From assembly GCF_002192695.1 (NCBI RefSeq), contig NZ_MTLG01000112.1, positions 62,001-126,000 on the forward strand: a stretch of DNA of 64,000 bases. Direction: 5' to 3'. Made by a program: the position numbers and the translations under genes. Below, in pieces: positions 24,983-36,225 of this stretch (its first letter is position 1; each line of letters starts with the position of its first letter). The notes below the pieces were generated by a model. It saw only the letters and a program-made list of their open reading frames with translations. It was not told the DNA's origin and did no database searches. The stretch is from Achromobacter xylosoxidans (GTDB lineage Bacteria > Pseudomonadota > Gammaproteobacteria > Burkholderiales > Burkholderiaceae_B).

Positions 24983-25833
24983 CTCAGCTCTTCTATCTGT
25001 CGGCCGCGTTGATGGCCGCCGTTGTCACCCTATGGCTGATCGCCTCCCTGCGGCGCACGCCCGCCGCCAGCGCCGCCGACAAGCGCCGAGCGGCAAACGT
25101 GGCGGTGCTGCGCGACCAGCTGCGCGAGCTTGAACGGGACCGCGCAAGCGGCATCCTGTCGCAAGACGCCTTCGCGGAAGCGCGCACCGAGTTGCAGCGC
25201 CTGGCACTGGAAGAAGCCGGCGAGACGCAAGGGCATGCATCCGCGCCCGGCCGCGGCCGCCTGCTGCCCGCCGGCCTGGCCATCGCGCTGCCGTTGGCAG
25301 CCATAGTGGCCTATGTCGCTCTGGGCAATTCTGGCGCCATCGCGCCCCCTCCGGCGCCTGCCGCCCAGCCCCAAGTCACCGCCGCCGACATCCAGGCCAT
25401 GGTGGCCAAACTGGAGACCCGCCTGGCGAGCGATTCCGACGACTATCAGGGATGGCTGATGCTGGCCCGTTCCCACCGCTACTTCGGCCGGCACGCCGAC
25501 GCGGCACTGGCCTTTGCCCGGGCCGCGCCGGTGGTGGACAGCAACCCGGCAGCCCTGGCCGAATACGCCGAATCGCTGGTGCTCGGCGCCAACGGGGGTT
25601 TCGCCGGGCAGCCTGACCAGCTGTTGCGGCGCGCGCTGGACCTCAACCCCGAAGAGCCGTTGGCCCTGATGCTGGCGGGTGCAAGCCGCTTCGACCAGCG
25701 CGACTTCCCGGCGGCCATCGACTTCTGGCAGCGCCTGCTGGCCAGGCTGCCCGCCGGCAGCGACATGGCGCGCACCGTCAACGAGGGCATCACGCTGGCC
25801 CGCCAGCGTCAGCGCGAAGAGGCGGCGCCATGA
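24979..25833 (+). CDS. ccmI: Cytochrome c maturation protein CcmI (TPR apocytochrome chaperone)
   Basis: 284 residues with two membrane helices (about 1-20 and 95-115) separated by a cytoplasmic segment containing the CcmI pattern VAVLRDQLRELERDRASGILS. A periplasmic TPR region (about 140-280, e.g. GWLMLARSHRYFGRHADAA) binds the C-terminal helix of apocytochrome c. It overlaps ccmH by 4 bp and ends the ccm run, 15 bp before the CcdA-like gene. Confidence 0.92.
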   Translation: MTQLFYLSAALMAAVVTLWLIASLRRTPAASAADKRRAANVAVLRDQLRELERDRASGILSQDAFAEARTELQRLALEEAGETQGHASAPGRGRLLPAGLAIALPLAAIVAYVALGNSGAIAPPPAPAAQPQVTAADIQAMVAKLETRLASDSDDYQGWLMLARSHRYFGRHADAALAFARAAPVVDSNPAALAEYAESLVLGANGGFAGQPDQLLRRALDLNPEEPLALMLAGASRFDQRDFPAAIDFWQRLLARLPAGSDMARTVNEGITLARQRQREEAAP

Positions 25834-25848
25834 CCGCGGCGGTCCGTC

Positions 25849-26583
25849 ATGCTTGACCTGTCCCTCATCGGCTTCGCCACCGCCTTCATCGCGGGGACCG
25901 CATCGTTCCTGTCGCCTTGCGTGCTGCCGCTGGTTCCGGGCTACCTTTCCTACATCGCGGGGGGCTCCGGCGCGTCCGCGGATGATGGCCGCGCGCTGCG
26001 CTGGCGCATGCTGGGGCTGGCGGCCTGTTTCGTGGCCGGGTTCTCGGCCGTGTTCGTCATCTTCGGGGCCAGCGTCACGGCGCTGAGCCGCCTGCTGCTG
26101 TCCTATCGCTACGAGTTGAACCTGGCCGCAGGCGCGATCATTGCGCTGGCGGGCTTGATGTTGCTGGGCGTCCTGCGCCTTCCCGCCTGGGCCCAGCGCT
26201 ACTACCGGTTTGATCCCGTGGGCAAGGGCAGCCCCGGCAGCGCCGCGATCCTGGGCATGGCGTTCGGATTCGGCTGGACGCCTTGCATCGGCCCGATCCT
26301 GGCCGGCATCCTGGCGCTGGGCGCGGCCTCGGCCAGCGTGGGCCAGGCCGTGGCCCTGCTGGGCGTCTACGCGCTGGGGCTTGGCGTCCCCTTTTTAGCC
26401 GCGGCCTGGTTCATGAGCCCCTTCCTGCGGCGCATGCAGGGCCTGAAGCGCGCCGGCCGGATCCTGCGGGTCCTGACCGGGCTGATCCTGATCGTGATGG
26501 GATGGGCCATCGCCACCGGCCAATTGGCCCGTTTCGCCATCTGGATGCTGCTGACCTTCCCCGCCTTGGGCAGGCTGGGCTGA
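25849..26583 (+). CDS. ccdA: CcdA-type cytochrome c biogenesis / thiol transporter
   Basis: 244-residue, six-helix membrane protein of the DsbD/CcdA family that passes reducing power from cytoplasmic thioredoxin to periplasmic CcmG. The paired reactive cysteines are in ASFLSPCVLPLVPGYLSYIAGG (about residue 24) and GFGWTPCIGPILAGILALGA (about residue 145), giving the two halves of the inverted repeat. It is probably cotranscribed with ccmI. The promoter of the copper ATPase lies just downstream. Confidence 0.92.
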   Translation: MLDLSLIGFATAFIAGTASFLSPCVLPLVPGYLSYIAGGSGASADDGRALRWRMLGLAACFVAGFSAVFVIFGASVTALSRLLLSYRYELNLAAGAIIALAGLMLLGVLRLPAWAQRYYRFDPVGKGSPGSAAILGMAFGFGWTPCIGPILAGILALGAASASVGQAVALLGVYALGLGVPFLAAAWFMSPFLRRMQGLKRAGRILRVLTGLILIVMGWAIATGQLARFAIWMLLTFPALGRLG

Positions 26584-26612
26584 GCCAGGTCAAAACCCGT
26601 CCGATCAAACGC

Positions 26613-26643
26613 TTGACCTTGACATCATTGGAATCTTTATAGT
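26613..26643 (+). promoter_or_regulatory. MerR/CueR-type promoter of the copper ATPase gene
   Basis: -35 TTGACC (26613-26618) and -10 TATAGT (26638-26643) are separated by 19 bp, the over-long spacer that marks promoters activated by MerR-family regulators such as CueR. The spacer holds an imperfect dyad (ACCTTGACA ... TTGGAATCT). A second hexamer, TTGACA, at 26619-26624 would give only 13 bp. No cueR gene is present in the window. Confidence 0.68.
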
Positions 26644-26685
26644 GACAGCCATCAGCAGGACATTCCAAGTTTTCAAGGAGCGGAT

Positions 26686-29166
<2,481 letters not shown>

Positions 29167-29172
29167 GCGGGA

Positions 29173-29194
29173 CTTCCCGGCAGGCGCCGGGAAG
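29173..29194. terminator. Intergenic hairpin between convergent genes
   Basis: CTTCCCGGC and GCCGGGAAG are perfect 9-bp arms around a 4-nt loop (AGGC), between the ends of the copper ATPase and the convergent lyase gene. It has no clear T run on either side. It probably serves as a bidirectional transcript end, but this is inference from position. Confidence 0.5.
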
Positions 29195-29211
29195 CGCCCT
29201 TCCTACTGGCT

Positions 29212-30738
29212 CTATTGCTTCGGCGCGCTGGCCACCAGCGCGCCGAATTTCTTGTCCAGCTCCGCCAGCGCATCGTTGATGTAGGCGCGGCGCGCCTTGA
29301 TCCAGGCGTCCTGCTCAGCCAGCTGCGTGCGCGCCTCCTTCAGCATGCGGTCCATTTCCGCCGGCTGCGGACCACCCGAAGTGGCGCGGTTCTTGACGAT
29401 GGCCACCGGATCCAGCGTCGAGCGGAACTCCGCCTCGCTCATCGGCAGTTCGTTGCCGTACTTCGAGTCCTTCATGGCGTCCGCATAGATGCGGCGCGCC
29501 TGCTCATACGGGAAATCCAGCGGCTTGATGTTGTTGGTCTTGGCGTAGCTGACGACCTCGGACGCGAAGTGGTGGCCGTCGCGGAACGGCAGCTTGTACT
29601 TGCGCATCAGCACGTCGGCCAGTTCCTGCGAGGCCGTCCAGTCGCTGTTCAGCTCTTCCAGCGCCCTGTCGGGGCTGAGGACCATGGCCTTCAACACCCG
29701 GTCCCAGCGCTTGAGCGCCGAAATCCCGGCATCCACCATGGCGGAATTCTGCTTCACGTCCTTCGGATCGCTCATGCCGGGCGTGATGTTGTGCGTCTGC
29801 ACCACCGGCCCCATGGCCAGCGTCACGGCGGTGGACGCATCGCTGCGGGTGTCGTTGAGCAGGCCGGGATTGCGCTTCTGCGGCATGGCGCTGGACACGT
29901 AGGTATTGCCGCCGCCCTCTTCCAGCAGGATCCAGGGACGCGGCTGGGCGTACTGGGTCATCACGTCCTCGACGAAATTGCCGGTGCGCAGCGCGATGCT
30001 GGTGACGATGGAGGCGACTTCCACGGGCTGATCCATGGACGAGATCTGCGAAGCGTCATAGGCGTTGTCCACCAGCGCGGCAAAGCCCAGGTACTGCGCC
30101 ATGCGCTTGCGGTCCAGCGGCCAGCTGGTGCCGTTGAGCACCGTCGTGCCCATCGGCGAACGGTCGATGCGCACGTAGGCCTCGCGGATGCGCTGGGCGT
30201 CGCGCGCCAGGCCGGCGGCCTGCCCCAGCAGATAATGCCCATAGCTGTTGGGCTGCGCGGCCACGCCGTTGGTGTAGTTCGGCACGATGGTCGCGGCATG
30301 CTTGCCCGCCAGTTCCACCAGCGTGGTGGAGGTGGCGTTCAGCTGGGCCGCCAGGTCCAGCAGCTTGTCGCGCAGGATGGCGCTGCGGTAGGTCGCGTGC
30401 ATGTCCTGGCTGGAGCGTCCCGCGTGCAGCAACGTCACGTCTTCGCCCGCCGCCTTGATCAGCAGCGGCTCGAAGGTGATGACGCTGGCCGGACGCTTGG
30501 CGCCGGGCTGGTTGCCGTCGCTGATCACCTTGGCCACGCCGGCCGCCAATCGCGGCGCCATGGACTTGTCCAGCAGCCCCTCGTCCGTGTTGATGACGGC
30601 GGTGGCCTTGTTGATCTCGCCCAGCCAGAAGAACGGGTCGCGCGGCACGGCGGCCGCGGGCTGGGCTTGCTGGGCCGATGCCTGCGCGACTAGCGTGAAG
30701 GCAAGCGCGGCGCCCAGGGCGGGAAGTAGATGTCTCAT
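29212..30738 (-). CDS. Exported argininosuccinate lyase-like protein (fumarase/aspartase superfamily)
   Basis: 508 residues. The N-terminus is a clear Sec signal peptide (MRHLLPALGAALAFTLVAQASAQ), unusual because lyases of this superfamily are normally cytoplasmic. The body has the superfamily regions: SSQDMHATYRSAIL (about 108-121), the helix region with GVAAQPNSYGHYLLGQ, and the signature loop SSAMPQKRNPGL (about 280-291) with its catalytic Ser. It should catalyse reversible C-N bond elimination giving fumarate or a related acid, here in the periplasm. The substrate is unknown. It is a single gene with a 103-bp gap upstream. Confidence 0.83.
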   Translation of the reverse strand: MRHLLPALGAALAFTLVAQASAQQAQPAAAVPRDPFFWLGEINKATAVINTDEGLLDKSMAPRLAAGVAKVISDGNQPGAKRPASVITFEPLLIKAAGEDVTLLHAGRSSQDMHATYRSAILRDKLLDLAAQLNATSTTLVELAGKHAATIVPNYTNGVAAQPNSYGHYLLGQAAGLARDAQRIREAYVRIDRSPMGTTVLNGTSWPLDRKRMAQYLGFAALVDNAYDASQISSMDQPVEVASIVTSIALRTGNFVEDVMTQYAQPRPWILLEEGGGNTYVSSAMPQKRNPGLLNDTRSDASTAVTLAMGPVVQTHNITPGMSDPKDVKQNSAMVDAGISALKRWDRVLKAMVLSPDRALEELNSDWTASQELADVLMRKYKLPFRDGHHFASEVVSYAKTNNIKPLDFPYEQARRIYADAMKDSKYGNELPMSEAEFRSTLDPVAIVKNRATSGGPQPAEMDRMLKEARTQLAEQDAWIKARRAYINDALAELDKKFGALVASAPKQ

Positions 30739-30841
30739 GGCTGTCTCGTTAGGATGGCGAGCGGCCAGTGTATCGGCGGGCCTGGCGGCGGGAAATGGCG
30801 GATTTCACCGAGCCATCCGCCCGCACGCGCCGCCCCGATCT

Positions 30842-31855
30842 TCAGGACTTGGTCAGCCTGACCAGCATCTTTCCGGTGTTGGCGCCCTTGAAGAGCCCGA
30901 TGAATGCCTCGGGCGCGCGCTCCAGCCCGTCCACCACCGTTTCGCGCAGCTGCACCTGTCCGGCCTTGATCCATGCGCTCATCCGGGGGATGAACTCGGG
31001 CAGTACGTCGATGTGATCGGATGCGATCAGGCCCTGCAACTTGATGCGCTTCTCGATGGCCGAGAACAGGTTGCGCACGCCGATCGCCGGCTTGCCTTCG
31101 TTGTAGCCAGAGATCATGCCGCACAGCACGAAACGCGCCCGGTCATTGGCCAGCGCCAGCGCGCTGTCCAGATGGTCGCCGCCGACATTGTCGAAGTAGA
31201 TGTCGATGCCCTGCGGCGCGGCCTGCGCCAATGCCGCAGTAAGGTCAGGCGCGTTGCGGTAATCGATGACGGCGTCGGCCCCGGCCACGTCGCGCAGCCA
31301 CCGCGCCTTGTCCTCCGACCCCGCGGACGCCACCACGCGCAGCCCCATCTGCTTGGCCATCTGGACCACCACGCTGCCGACCGCGCCGCTGGCGGCGGAC
31401 ACGAAAAGCGTCTCACCCGCTTGCGCATTGGCGATCCGCGTCAGCCCCACGTAGGCCGTCAGGCCCGGAAAGCCCAGTGCGCCCAGATAGGTCTGCAAGG
31501 CGATGCCGTCATCGGCGACAGCGGTGGCGTGCGCCGCGTCGATCAGCGCGTGCTCGCGCCAGCCGGCGAAATGCACCACGCGGTCGCCCGCGGCAAAGCG
31601 CGGATCGGCGCTCTGCTCGACCACGCCGACCGCCGCGCCTTCCATCACCTGATCCAGCGCGAAGGGCGCGATGTAGCTCTTGCGCTCATCCATGCGGCCG
31701 CGCATGTACGGATCGACCGACATCCACAGATTGCGGACCAGGATCTGCCCTGGCCGGGGCGCCGGCAGCGCCGTTTCGACCAGCGCGAAGTCGGCTGGCG
31801 TCGGCAGCCCCGAGGGGCGATGCTTCAAGTGGATTTCCCGGGTAGTGATGGACAT
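30842..31855 (-). CDS. NADP-dependent medium-chain oxidoreductase (CurA/leukotriene B4 dehydrogenase-like)
   Basis: 337 residues of the zinc-free MDR family. The N-terminus has the family pattern NLWMSVDPYMRGRM, the Rossmann segment is VSAASGAVGSVVVQMAKQMG (about residues 146-165), and the C-terminus ends in the typical ERAPEAFIGLFKGANTGKMLVRL. Members reduce alpha,beta-unsaturated ketones or aldehydes with NADPH. I chose the ATG at 31855 (GAGG upstream); an ATG at 31867 would add four residues. It is 36 bp downstream of the quinone-reductase-like gene, probably in one operon controlled by the divergent LysR gene. Confidence 0.9.
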   Translation of the reverse strand: MSITTREIHLKHRPSGLPTPADFALVETALPAPRPGQILVRNLWMSVDPYMRGRMDERKSYIAPFALDQVMEGAAVGVVEQSADPRFAAGDRVVHFAGWREHALIDAAHATAVADDGIALQTYLGALGFPGLTAYVGLTRIANAQAGETLFVSAASGAVGSVVVQMAKQMGLRVVASAGSEDKARWLRDVAGADAVIDYRNAPDLTAALAQAAPQGIDIYFDNVGGDHLDSALALANDRARFVLCGMISGYNEGKPAIGVRNLFSAIEKRIKLQGLIASDHIDVLPEFIPRMSAWIKAGQVQLRETVVDGLERAPEAFIGLFKGANTGKMLVRLTKS

Positions 31856-31891
31856 GGCGAACCTCATTGAGAAGGGTAGGAAGAGAAAGGG

Positions 31892-32500
31892 TCAGCGCGC
31901 AGCTTGTGAGCCAGGCGCTGCAAAGGACAGGCCGAGCGCGTGCGCATCCGACAGGCCGCGCACGCGCGCCTCGTCGTCACCGCTCTCGACATCAAGAAAC
32001 AGATGCGTGCGCACGTCGCTCACGCCGCTGTAGTGGAAGACCCCGTGCTCGATTTGCGTGGCAATCGCAGCGCGGTAGCCGTGCCCGTCATAGGCTTGTT
32101 CGCCGGCGCCGCCGGTCGCGATCAGGCGCATGCGCTTGCCGGCCAGGCGGCCGGGCTGCCCGCCGCTGGCGCCGAAGGCCCACCCCTTGGTGAAGACGCG
32201 GTCGATCCAGCCCTTGACCAGCGCCGGCATGCTCCACCAGTAGACCGGGAACGCCAGCACGACCAGGTCGGCGGCCTCCACCCGCAATTGCTCGCGCCGC
32301 ACGTCGCCGGGCAACGCCCCCTTGCCGCGATAGAACGCAAGGTCGGCCGCGGTCATGCGCGGGTCGAAGGATTCCGCGTCCAGGTCCGCCCACACGACCC
32401 CGGCCTGGCTGCCGGCCTGGACGCCGGCCACGTAGCGCTCGGCAAGCGTAGCGAAGTAAGAGCCAGCGGGCGCGCTGGCGGCTATAACCAGGATGTTCAT
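31892..32500 (-). CDS. NAD(P)H-dependent oxidoreductase (flavodoxin-like quinone reductase)
   Basis: 202 residues. The flavodoxin fold starts MNILVIAASAPAGSYF, and FPVYWWSMPALVKGWIDRVFTKGWAF (about residues 85-110) is the typical FMN/FAD-binding and dimer region of the NQO1/MdaB/KefF group. It reduces quinones or other electrophiles by two electrons. The ATG at 32500 follows a perfect AGGAG; the frame is open further upstream. It leads an apparent two-gene operon with the MDR reductase and is divergent from a LysR gene, a usual layout for an electrophile-stress response. Confidence 0.9.
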   Translation of the reverse strand: MNILVIAASAPAGSYFATLAERYVAGVQAGSQAGVVWADLDAESFDPRMTAADLAFYRGKGALPGDVRREQLRVEAADLVVLAFPVYWWSMPALVKGWIDRVFTKGWAFGASGGQPGRLAGKRMRLIATGGAGEQAYDGHGYRAAIATQIEHGVFHYSGVSDVRTHLFLDVESGDDEARVRGLSDAHALGLSFAAPGSQAAR

Positions 32501-32551
32501 GTCGGCTCCTTGTGTCGCGATGACGATGAGCCATTGAATCATCCAACCATC

Positions 32552-32587
32552 AGATAAAATAGTTCAATATTTTGGTCAAACCTATCT
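32552..32587. promoter_or_regulatory. AT-rich inverted repeat between LysR gene and reductase operon
   Basis: AGATA (32552-32556) and TATCT (32583-32587) are arms separated by 26 bp inside a strongly AT-rich stretch that also contains AATATTTTGG. It lies in the 102-bp divergent gap and is a plausible LysR operator with overlapping promoters. Identified by eye only. Confidence 0.4.
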
Positions 32588-32602
32588 AATCAGTAGATAT
32601 AT

Positions 32603-33496
32603 ATGCCGCCTCGAATTTCGCTGGAGCAATGGCAGGCCCTGGTCGCCGTGGTGGACGCGGGCGGATATGCCCAGGCCGCCGACGCGCTCAGCAAATCGCA
32701 GTCGACCATCAGCTACGCGATCCGCCAGATCGAGGAGCGGCTGGGGGTGGCGGTGTTCGCGATGGACGGACGCAAGGCTTTGCTCACGGACGACGGCAGG
32801 ATCCTCTACCGGCGCGGCAAATCGCTGGTGGGCGAGGCCCAGCGCCTGGAACGGGCGGCGGCCAACCTGGCCAAGGGGCGGGAGCAGATGCTGACGCTGG
32901 CCGTGGAAAGCCTGTTCCCGACGGACCTGCTGCTGCGCTGCCTGGACAGACTTGCCAGCGAGTTCCCCGAGACCCGCATCGAACTTCACGAATCGGTGGT
33001 CGGCGGCACGGATGAACTGTTGCTCTCGGGCGAGGCCGACCTCGCCATCTGCGCCGATCACATTCCGGCCGGCCATGTCGGCGACGCGCTGCTGCGCTAT
33101 TGCGCGATCGCCGCCGCCGCGCCGTCGCACCCCCTGCACCTGATGAACCGTCCGCTGTCGCTCGAGGACCTCAAGGCGCATCGCCACCTGGTGATCCGCG
33201 ACAGCGGCCGCCAGCGCGTGCGGCCCAGCGTCTGGGACGTCGCCGAGCAGCGCATCACCGTCAGCCACAAGAGCACGTCGATACGCGCGGCGTGCATGGG
33301 CATGGGTTTCGCGTGGTATCCGGAAGACTGGATCCGCGAACAGTTGGCCTCGGGCGAACTGAAGCCGCTGCCGCTGCAGGATGGCGCGCAGCGCTGGGGC
33401 GCGCTGTACCTGGTCTACCCCGATCCCGACGCGGCAGGGCCTGGCGCGCGCCGCCTCGGCCAGATACTGCGCGAGGAAAGCCAGAAATCCGCGTGA
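32603..33496 (+). CDS. LysR family transcriptional regulator
   Basis: 297 residues. The winged helix-turn-helix (GGYAQAADALSKSQSTISYAIRQIEERLG) is at about 19-47, with the effector-binding domain from about 90. It is divergent from the quinone-reductase/MDR operon and is its likely regulator. No convincing ribosome site precedes the ATG (the upstream sequence is AGTAGATATAT), so translation may be weak. Confidence 0.9.
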   Translation: MPPRISLEQWQALVAVVDAGGYAQAADALSKSQSTISYAIRQIEERLGVAVFAMDGRKALLTDDGRILYRRGKSLVGEAQRLERAAANLAKGREQMLTLAVESLFPTDLLLRCLDRLASEFPETRIELHESVVGGTDELLLSGEADLAICADHIPAGHVGDALLRYCAIAAAAPSHPLHLMNRPLSLEDLKAHRHLVIRDSGRQRVRPSVWDVAEQRITVSHKSTSIRAACMGMGFAWYPEDWIREQLASGELKPLPLQDGAQRWGALYLVYPDPDAAGPGARRLGQILREESQKSA

Positions 33497-33567
33497 AACC
33501 GCGGCACGGACAGCCCGTCCGCGTCCTTTGGCCTTAACATACCGCCCAAAAACCACACCACGCGCCC

Positions 33568-34476
33568 ATGCCCCGTCCGAATCTGACCAACGCCGAAACC
33601 CTGTGCCAGATCGCCAAGCTGGGCAGTTTCCGCGCCGCGGCCGAACGGCTGCACACCTCCCAACCCGCCGTCTCGGCGCGCATGAAAGAGCTGGAGCAGT
33701 CGCTGGGCTTTCCGCTCTTCGAAAAGCGCGGCCGCCGGCTGGAACTGACGGTGCCCGCGCGCCGCTTCGTCGAACGCGTGGAACCGCTGCTGCTGGCGGT
33801 GGAGGACGCCTTCACCGACGCGGAGGCCGTCAACAACGCGGCCGGCACGGTGCGCATCGGCATGGGCGAGATTTCCATGACCTGGTTTTCGCGCGTGGTG
33901 CCCGAGCTGCGCCGCGCCCTGCCGCGCGTCTCCTACGAGATCGAGCTGGACCTTGCGGTCAAGCTGCAAGAGCACCTGACCTCGGGCGCGCTGGATATCG
34001 CGATCATGGCCAATCATCTGCGCGACGACCAGTTCATCTGCGAATCGCTGGGCAAGACCCGCATGTCGTGGATGGTCTCGTCCCGGCTGCTGAGCGACGC
34101 TGACGGCCATCCGCGCACCATGCAATCGCTATTGCAGACAGAACCGCTGTGGTGCGTGTCGCGCCCGTCGGGCTTCTTCGGCCCGGCGCAGGACGAGCTG
34201 CGCGACATGAGCGCCAACCTGGACAATATCTGCAGCTGCAATCGCCTGAACAGCCTGATCGAAGTCGTCGAAGCTGGCGGCGGCATCGCGCAGCTGCCGG
34301 AAATGATGGTGGCCGAACAGGTTCGCGCCGGCACCCTGGCGCTGGTGGACCCGACGCGGACTCCACTGACGCTGGAATTCACCATCGCCATCCACCGCAA
34401 CCAAGGCCAGGCCATCGTCCACCAGGTCACCGAAGCCCTGACCCGGCTGGGCAAGGCCGCCACCGGCAAGGCCTGA
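33568..34476 (+). CDS. LysR family transcriptional regulator
   Basis: 302 residues. The helix-turn-helix is GSFRAAAERLHTSQPAVSARMKELEQSLG (about 18-46), followed by a standard effector domain. It is in the same direction as the previous LysR gene, 71 bp away, but the two are not closely similar. It converges on the acyl-CoA ligase gene (16-bp gap) and may regulate that gene or the aldolase operon beyond it. Confidence 0.9.
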   Translation: MPRPNLTNAETLCQIAKLGSFRAAAERLHTSQPAVSARMKELEQSLGFPLFEKRGRRLELTVPARRFVERVEPLLLAVEDAFTDAEAVNNAAGTVRIGMGEISMTWFSRVVPELRRALPRVSYEIELDLAVKLQEHLTSGALDIAIMANHLRDDQFICESLGKTRMSWMVSSRLLSDADGHPRTMQSLLQTEPLWCVSRPSGFFGPAQDELRDMSANLDNICSCNRLNSLIEVVEAGGGIAQLPEMMVAEQVRAGTLALVDPTRTPLTLEFTIAIHRNQGQAIVHQVTEALTRLGKAATGKA

Positions 34477-34492
34477 CGACCCACGGCGGCGT

Positions 34493-36031
34493 TCAGGCAT
34501 CTAGCAGCGCCCGCTTCTGCACCTTGCCGCTGGCGTTGCGCGGCAGCTCTGCCATGAATTGCACCTGTTCGGGCACCTTGAAGTATGCCAGCCGCTGGGC
34601 GCAAAAGGCCTTGATGGCATCCGCATCCGCCTGATGCCCGGCGTGCAGCACGATGAAGGCCTTGACCGACTGGTCACGAACCGGATCCGGTATGCCCACC
34701 ACGGCCACGTCGCGCACGGCGGGATGCCCCATCAGGGCCTCTTCCACCTCCGCGGCCGAGATGTTCTCGCCGGCCCGCTTGATCACCTCTTTCTTGCGGC
34801 CGAAGAAAAAGAAGTTGCCCTTGACGTCCTGATAGCCCAGATCTCCCGTATGCAGCCAGCCGCCTTCAAACACGGCCTGGGTAGCCGCCGGGTCGCGGTA
34901 ATAGCCCGGGGTCAGCGTGCGCCCTGGACGCCCGCGCACCACGATCTCACCCACGGCGCCCGCGGCCACCGGCTGGTTGTCGTCGTCGACCACGAACACT
35001 TCGCGGTCGGGCGTGGCGCGCCCGATGGACGGATAGGCGGACGGCGAGGCATGCGGCTGCAAGGTGATGTAGAGCATGGTCTCGGACTGCCCGTAGCCGT
35101 TGCGCAGCGGGATGCGGAAGCGTTCGATGAACGCGGCGATCTCGGCTTCCGAGATGTTGATGGCGTAGCCCGCGTAGCGCACCTGGTGGGCCGTGTCGAA
35201 CGGCGTGGGCGGCTGATTCAGCAAGGTGCGGCACAGCATGCCGGACAGGCTGCATATCGTGATGCGATGCTCGATGAGCTGACGCAGGTAGCGCGTTGCG
35301 CTATAGCGTTCGCCAATGACCACGGTGGCGCCCGCCGTCAGGCAGGACAACACGGTTTCCTGGCAGTTCGCATGGAACAGCGGCTTGTTGTTGAACACGC
35401 GATCCGCGCGGTTCAGGCCGCTGTTGGCCGCGCCCGCCAGGCCGCACCAGAGCAGGTTGGCCTGGGTCAGCATCACGCCCTTGGGCCGCGCCGAGGTTCC
35501 CGAGGTGTACAGGATCTGCGCAAGATCGTCGCCGCTCTGGTCCGGCGCATGGTAGTCCGCGGACGCGCCCGCCAAGGCGCCGCCCAGGCCGTCCGGCCCC
35601 AGGCTGCCACGCGCCACCGGCACGATGTCCGGCGCCTGTTCCATCCCGGCGCAGACTTCGCGGATCAGCGCCTCGTGCGCCGGCTCGACCAGCGCCAGCG
35701 CCGGCTGGCAGTGCTCCAGCTGATAGGCTGCTTCGGACGCAGTCAGGTGGATGTTGCCCGCCACGATGACGGCCCCGGCCAGCATCAGGCCCATCCACAG
35801 CGGCACGTACTCGGCCGTGTTGCCCATGAACACGAATACGCGGTCGCCCGGCATCACGCCACGGGCCTGCAGGCCCGCCGCGTAGCTGCGGGCCGCATCG
35901 CGCAATTGGAGGAAGCTCAACTGGCTGATGGCGCCATTCTGGTACTCATGCACAATCGCGATCCTATGCCCATGGCACAGCGCCTGTTCATCGAGCAAAT
36001 CCGTGATCGTGCGGTTTCCTGCAGCGTCCAT
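34493..36031 (-). CDS. AMP-forming acyl-CoA synthetase / ligase
   Basis: 512 residues of the ANL superfamily. The ATP-binding P-loop is YTSGTSARPKGVMLTQ (about 171-186), the adenylate-binding motif is NGYGQSETM, and the C-terminal domain has HTGDLGYQDVKGNFFFFGRKKE and the catalytic Lys region near the end (NASGKVQK). It activates a carboxylic acid to its CoA thioester; chain type is not evident, although the layout resembles long- or medium-chain and crotonobetaine/carnitine ligases. The ATG at 36031 follows GGAGG. It is divergent from the aldolase/monooxygenase operon and probably serves the same pathway. Confidence 0.9.
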   Translation of the reverse strand: MDAAGNRTITDLLDEQALCHGHRIAIVHEYQNGAISQLSFLQLRDAARSYAAGLQARGVMPGDRVFVFMGNTAEYVPLWMGLMLAGAVIVAGNIHLTASEAAYQLEHCQPALALVEPAHEALIREVCAGMEQAPDIVPVARGSLGPDGLGGALAGASADYHAPDQSGDDLAQILYTSGTSARPKGVMLTQANLLWCGLAGAANSGLNRADRVFNNKPLFHANCQETVLSCLTAGATVVIGERYSATRYLRQLIEHRITICSLSGMLCRTLLNQPPTPFDTAHQVRYAGYAINISEAEIAAFIERFRIPLRNGYGQSETMLYITLQPHASPSAYPSIGRATPDREVFVVDDDNQPVAAGAVGEIVVRGRPGRTLTPGYYRDPAATQAVFEGGWLHTGDLGYQDVKGNFFFFGRKKEVIKRAGENISAAEVEEALMGHPAVRDVAVVGIPDPVRDQSVKAFIVLHAGHQADADAIKAFCAQRLAYFKVPEQVQFMAELPRNASGKVQKRALLDA

Positions 36032-36134
36032 CCAGCCTCCGGCGTTTCTGATTTTCAATGGCGCGCCGGCTCCTTGCGGGCGCGCCTGTCGTTTGGAAAA
36101 CCAGTATAGGTAGCGGCTTTTCACGGCACTAGCT

Positions 36135-36225
36135 AAACGTTTTTATGCATATCCATCAAGGTTTTTCATGCATGCCGGCCAGGCCGAATCATTGATGGGA
36201 TTGATGCGTTTCCATCAAAACGTTT
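36135..36225. promoter_or_regulatory. Paired AAACGTTT palindromes in a divergent promoter region
   Basis: AAACGTTT occurs at 36135-36142 and 36218-36225, 83 bp apart (about eight helical turns). The core resembles operators of the LacI/PurR family. Between and beside them are TCCATCAA repeats (36152-36159, 36211-36218) and an inverted TTGATGG (36192-36198). The gap is unusually AT-rich and separates the ligase gene from the aldolase operon. No LacI-type gene is in the window. Confidence 0.5.
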
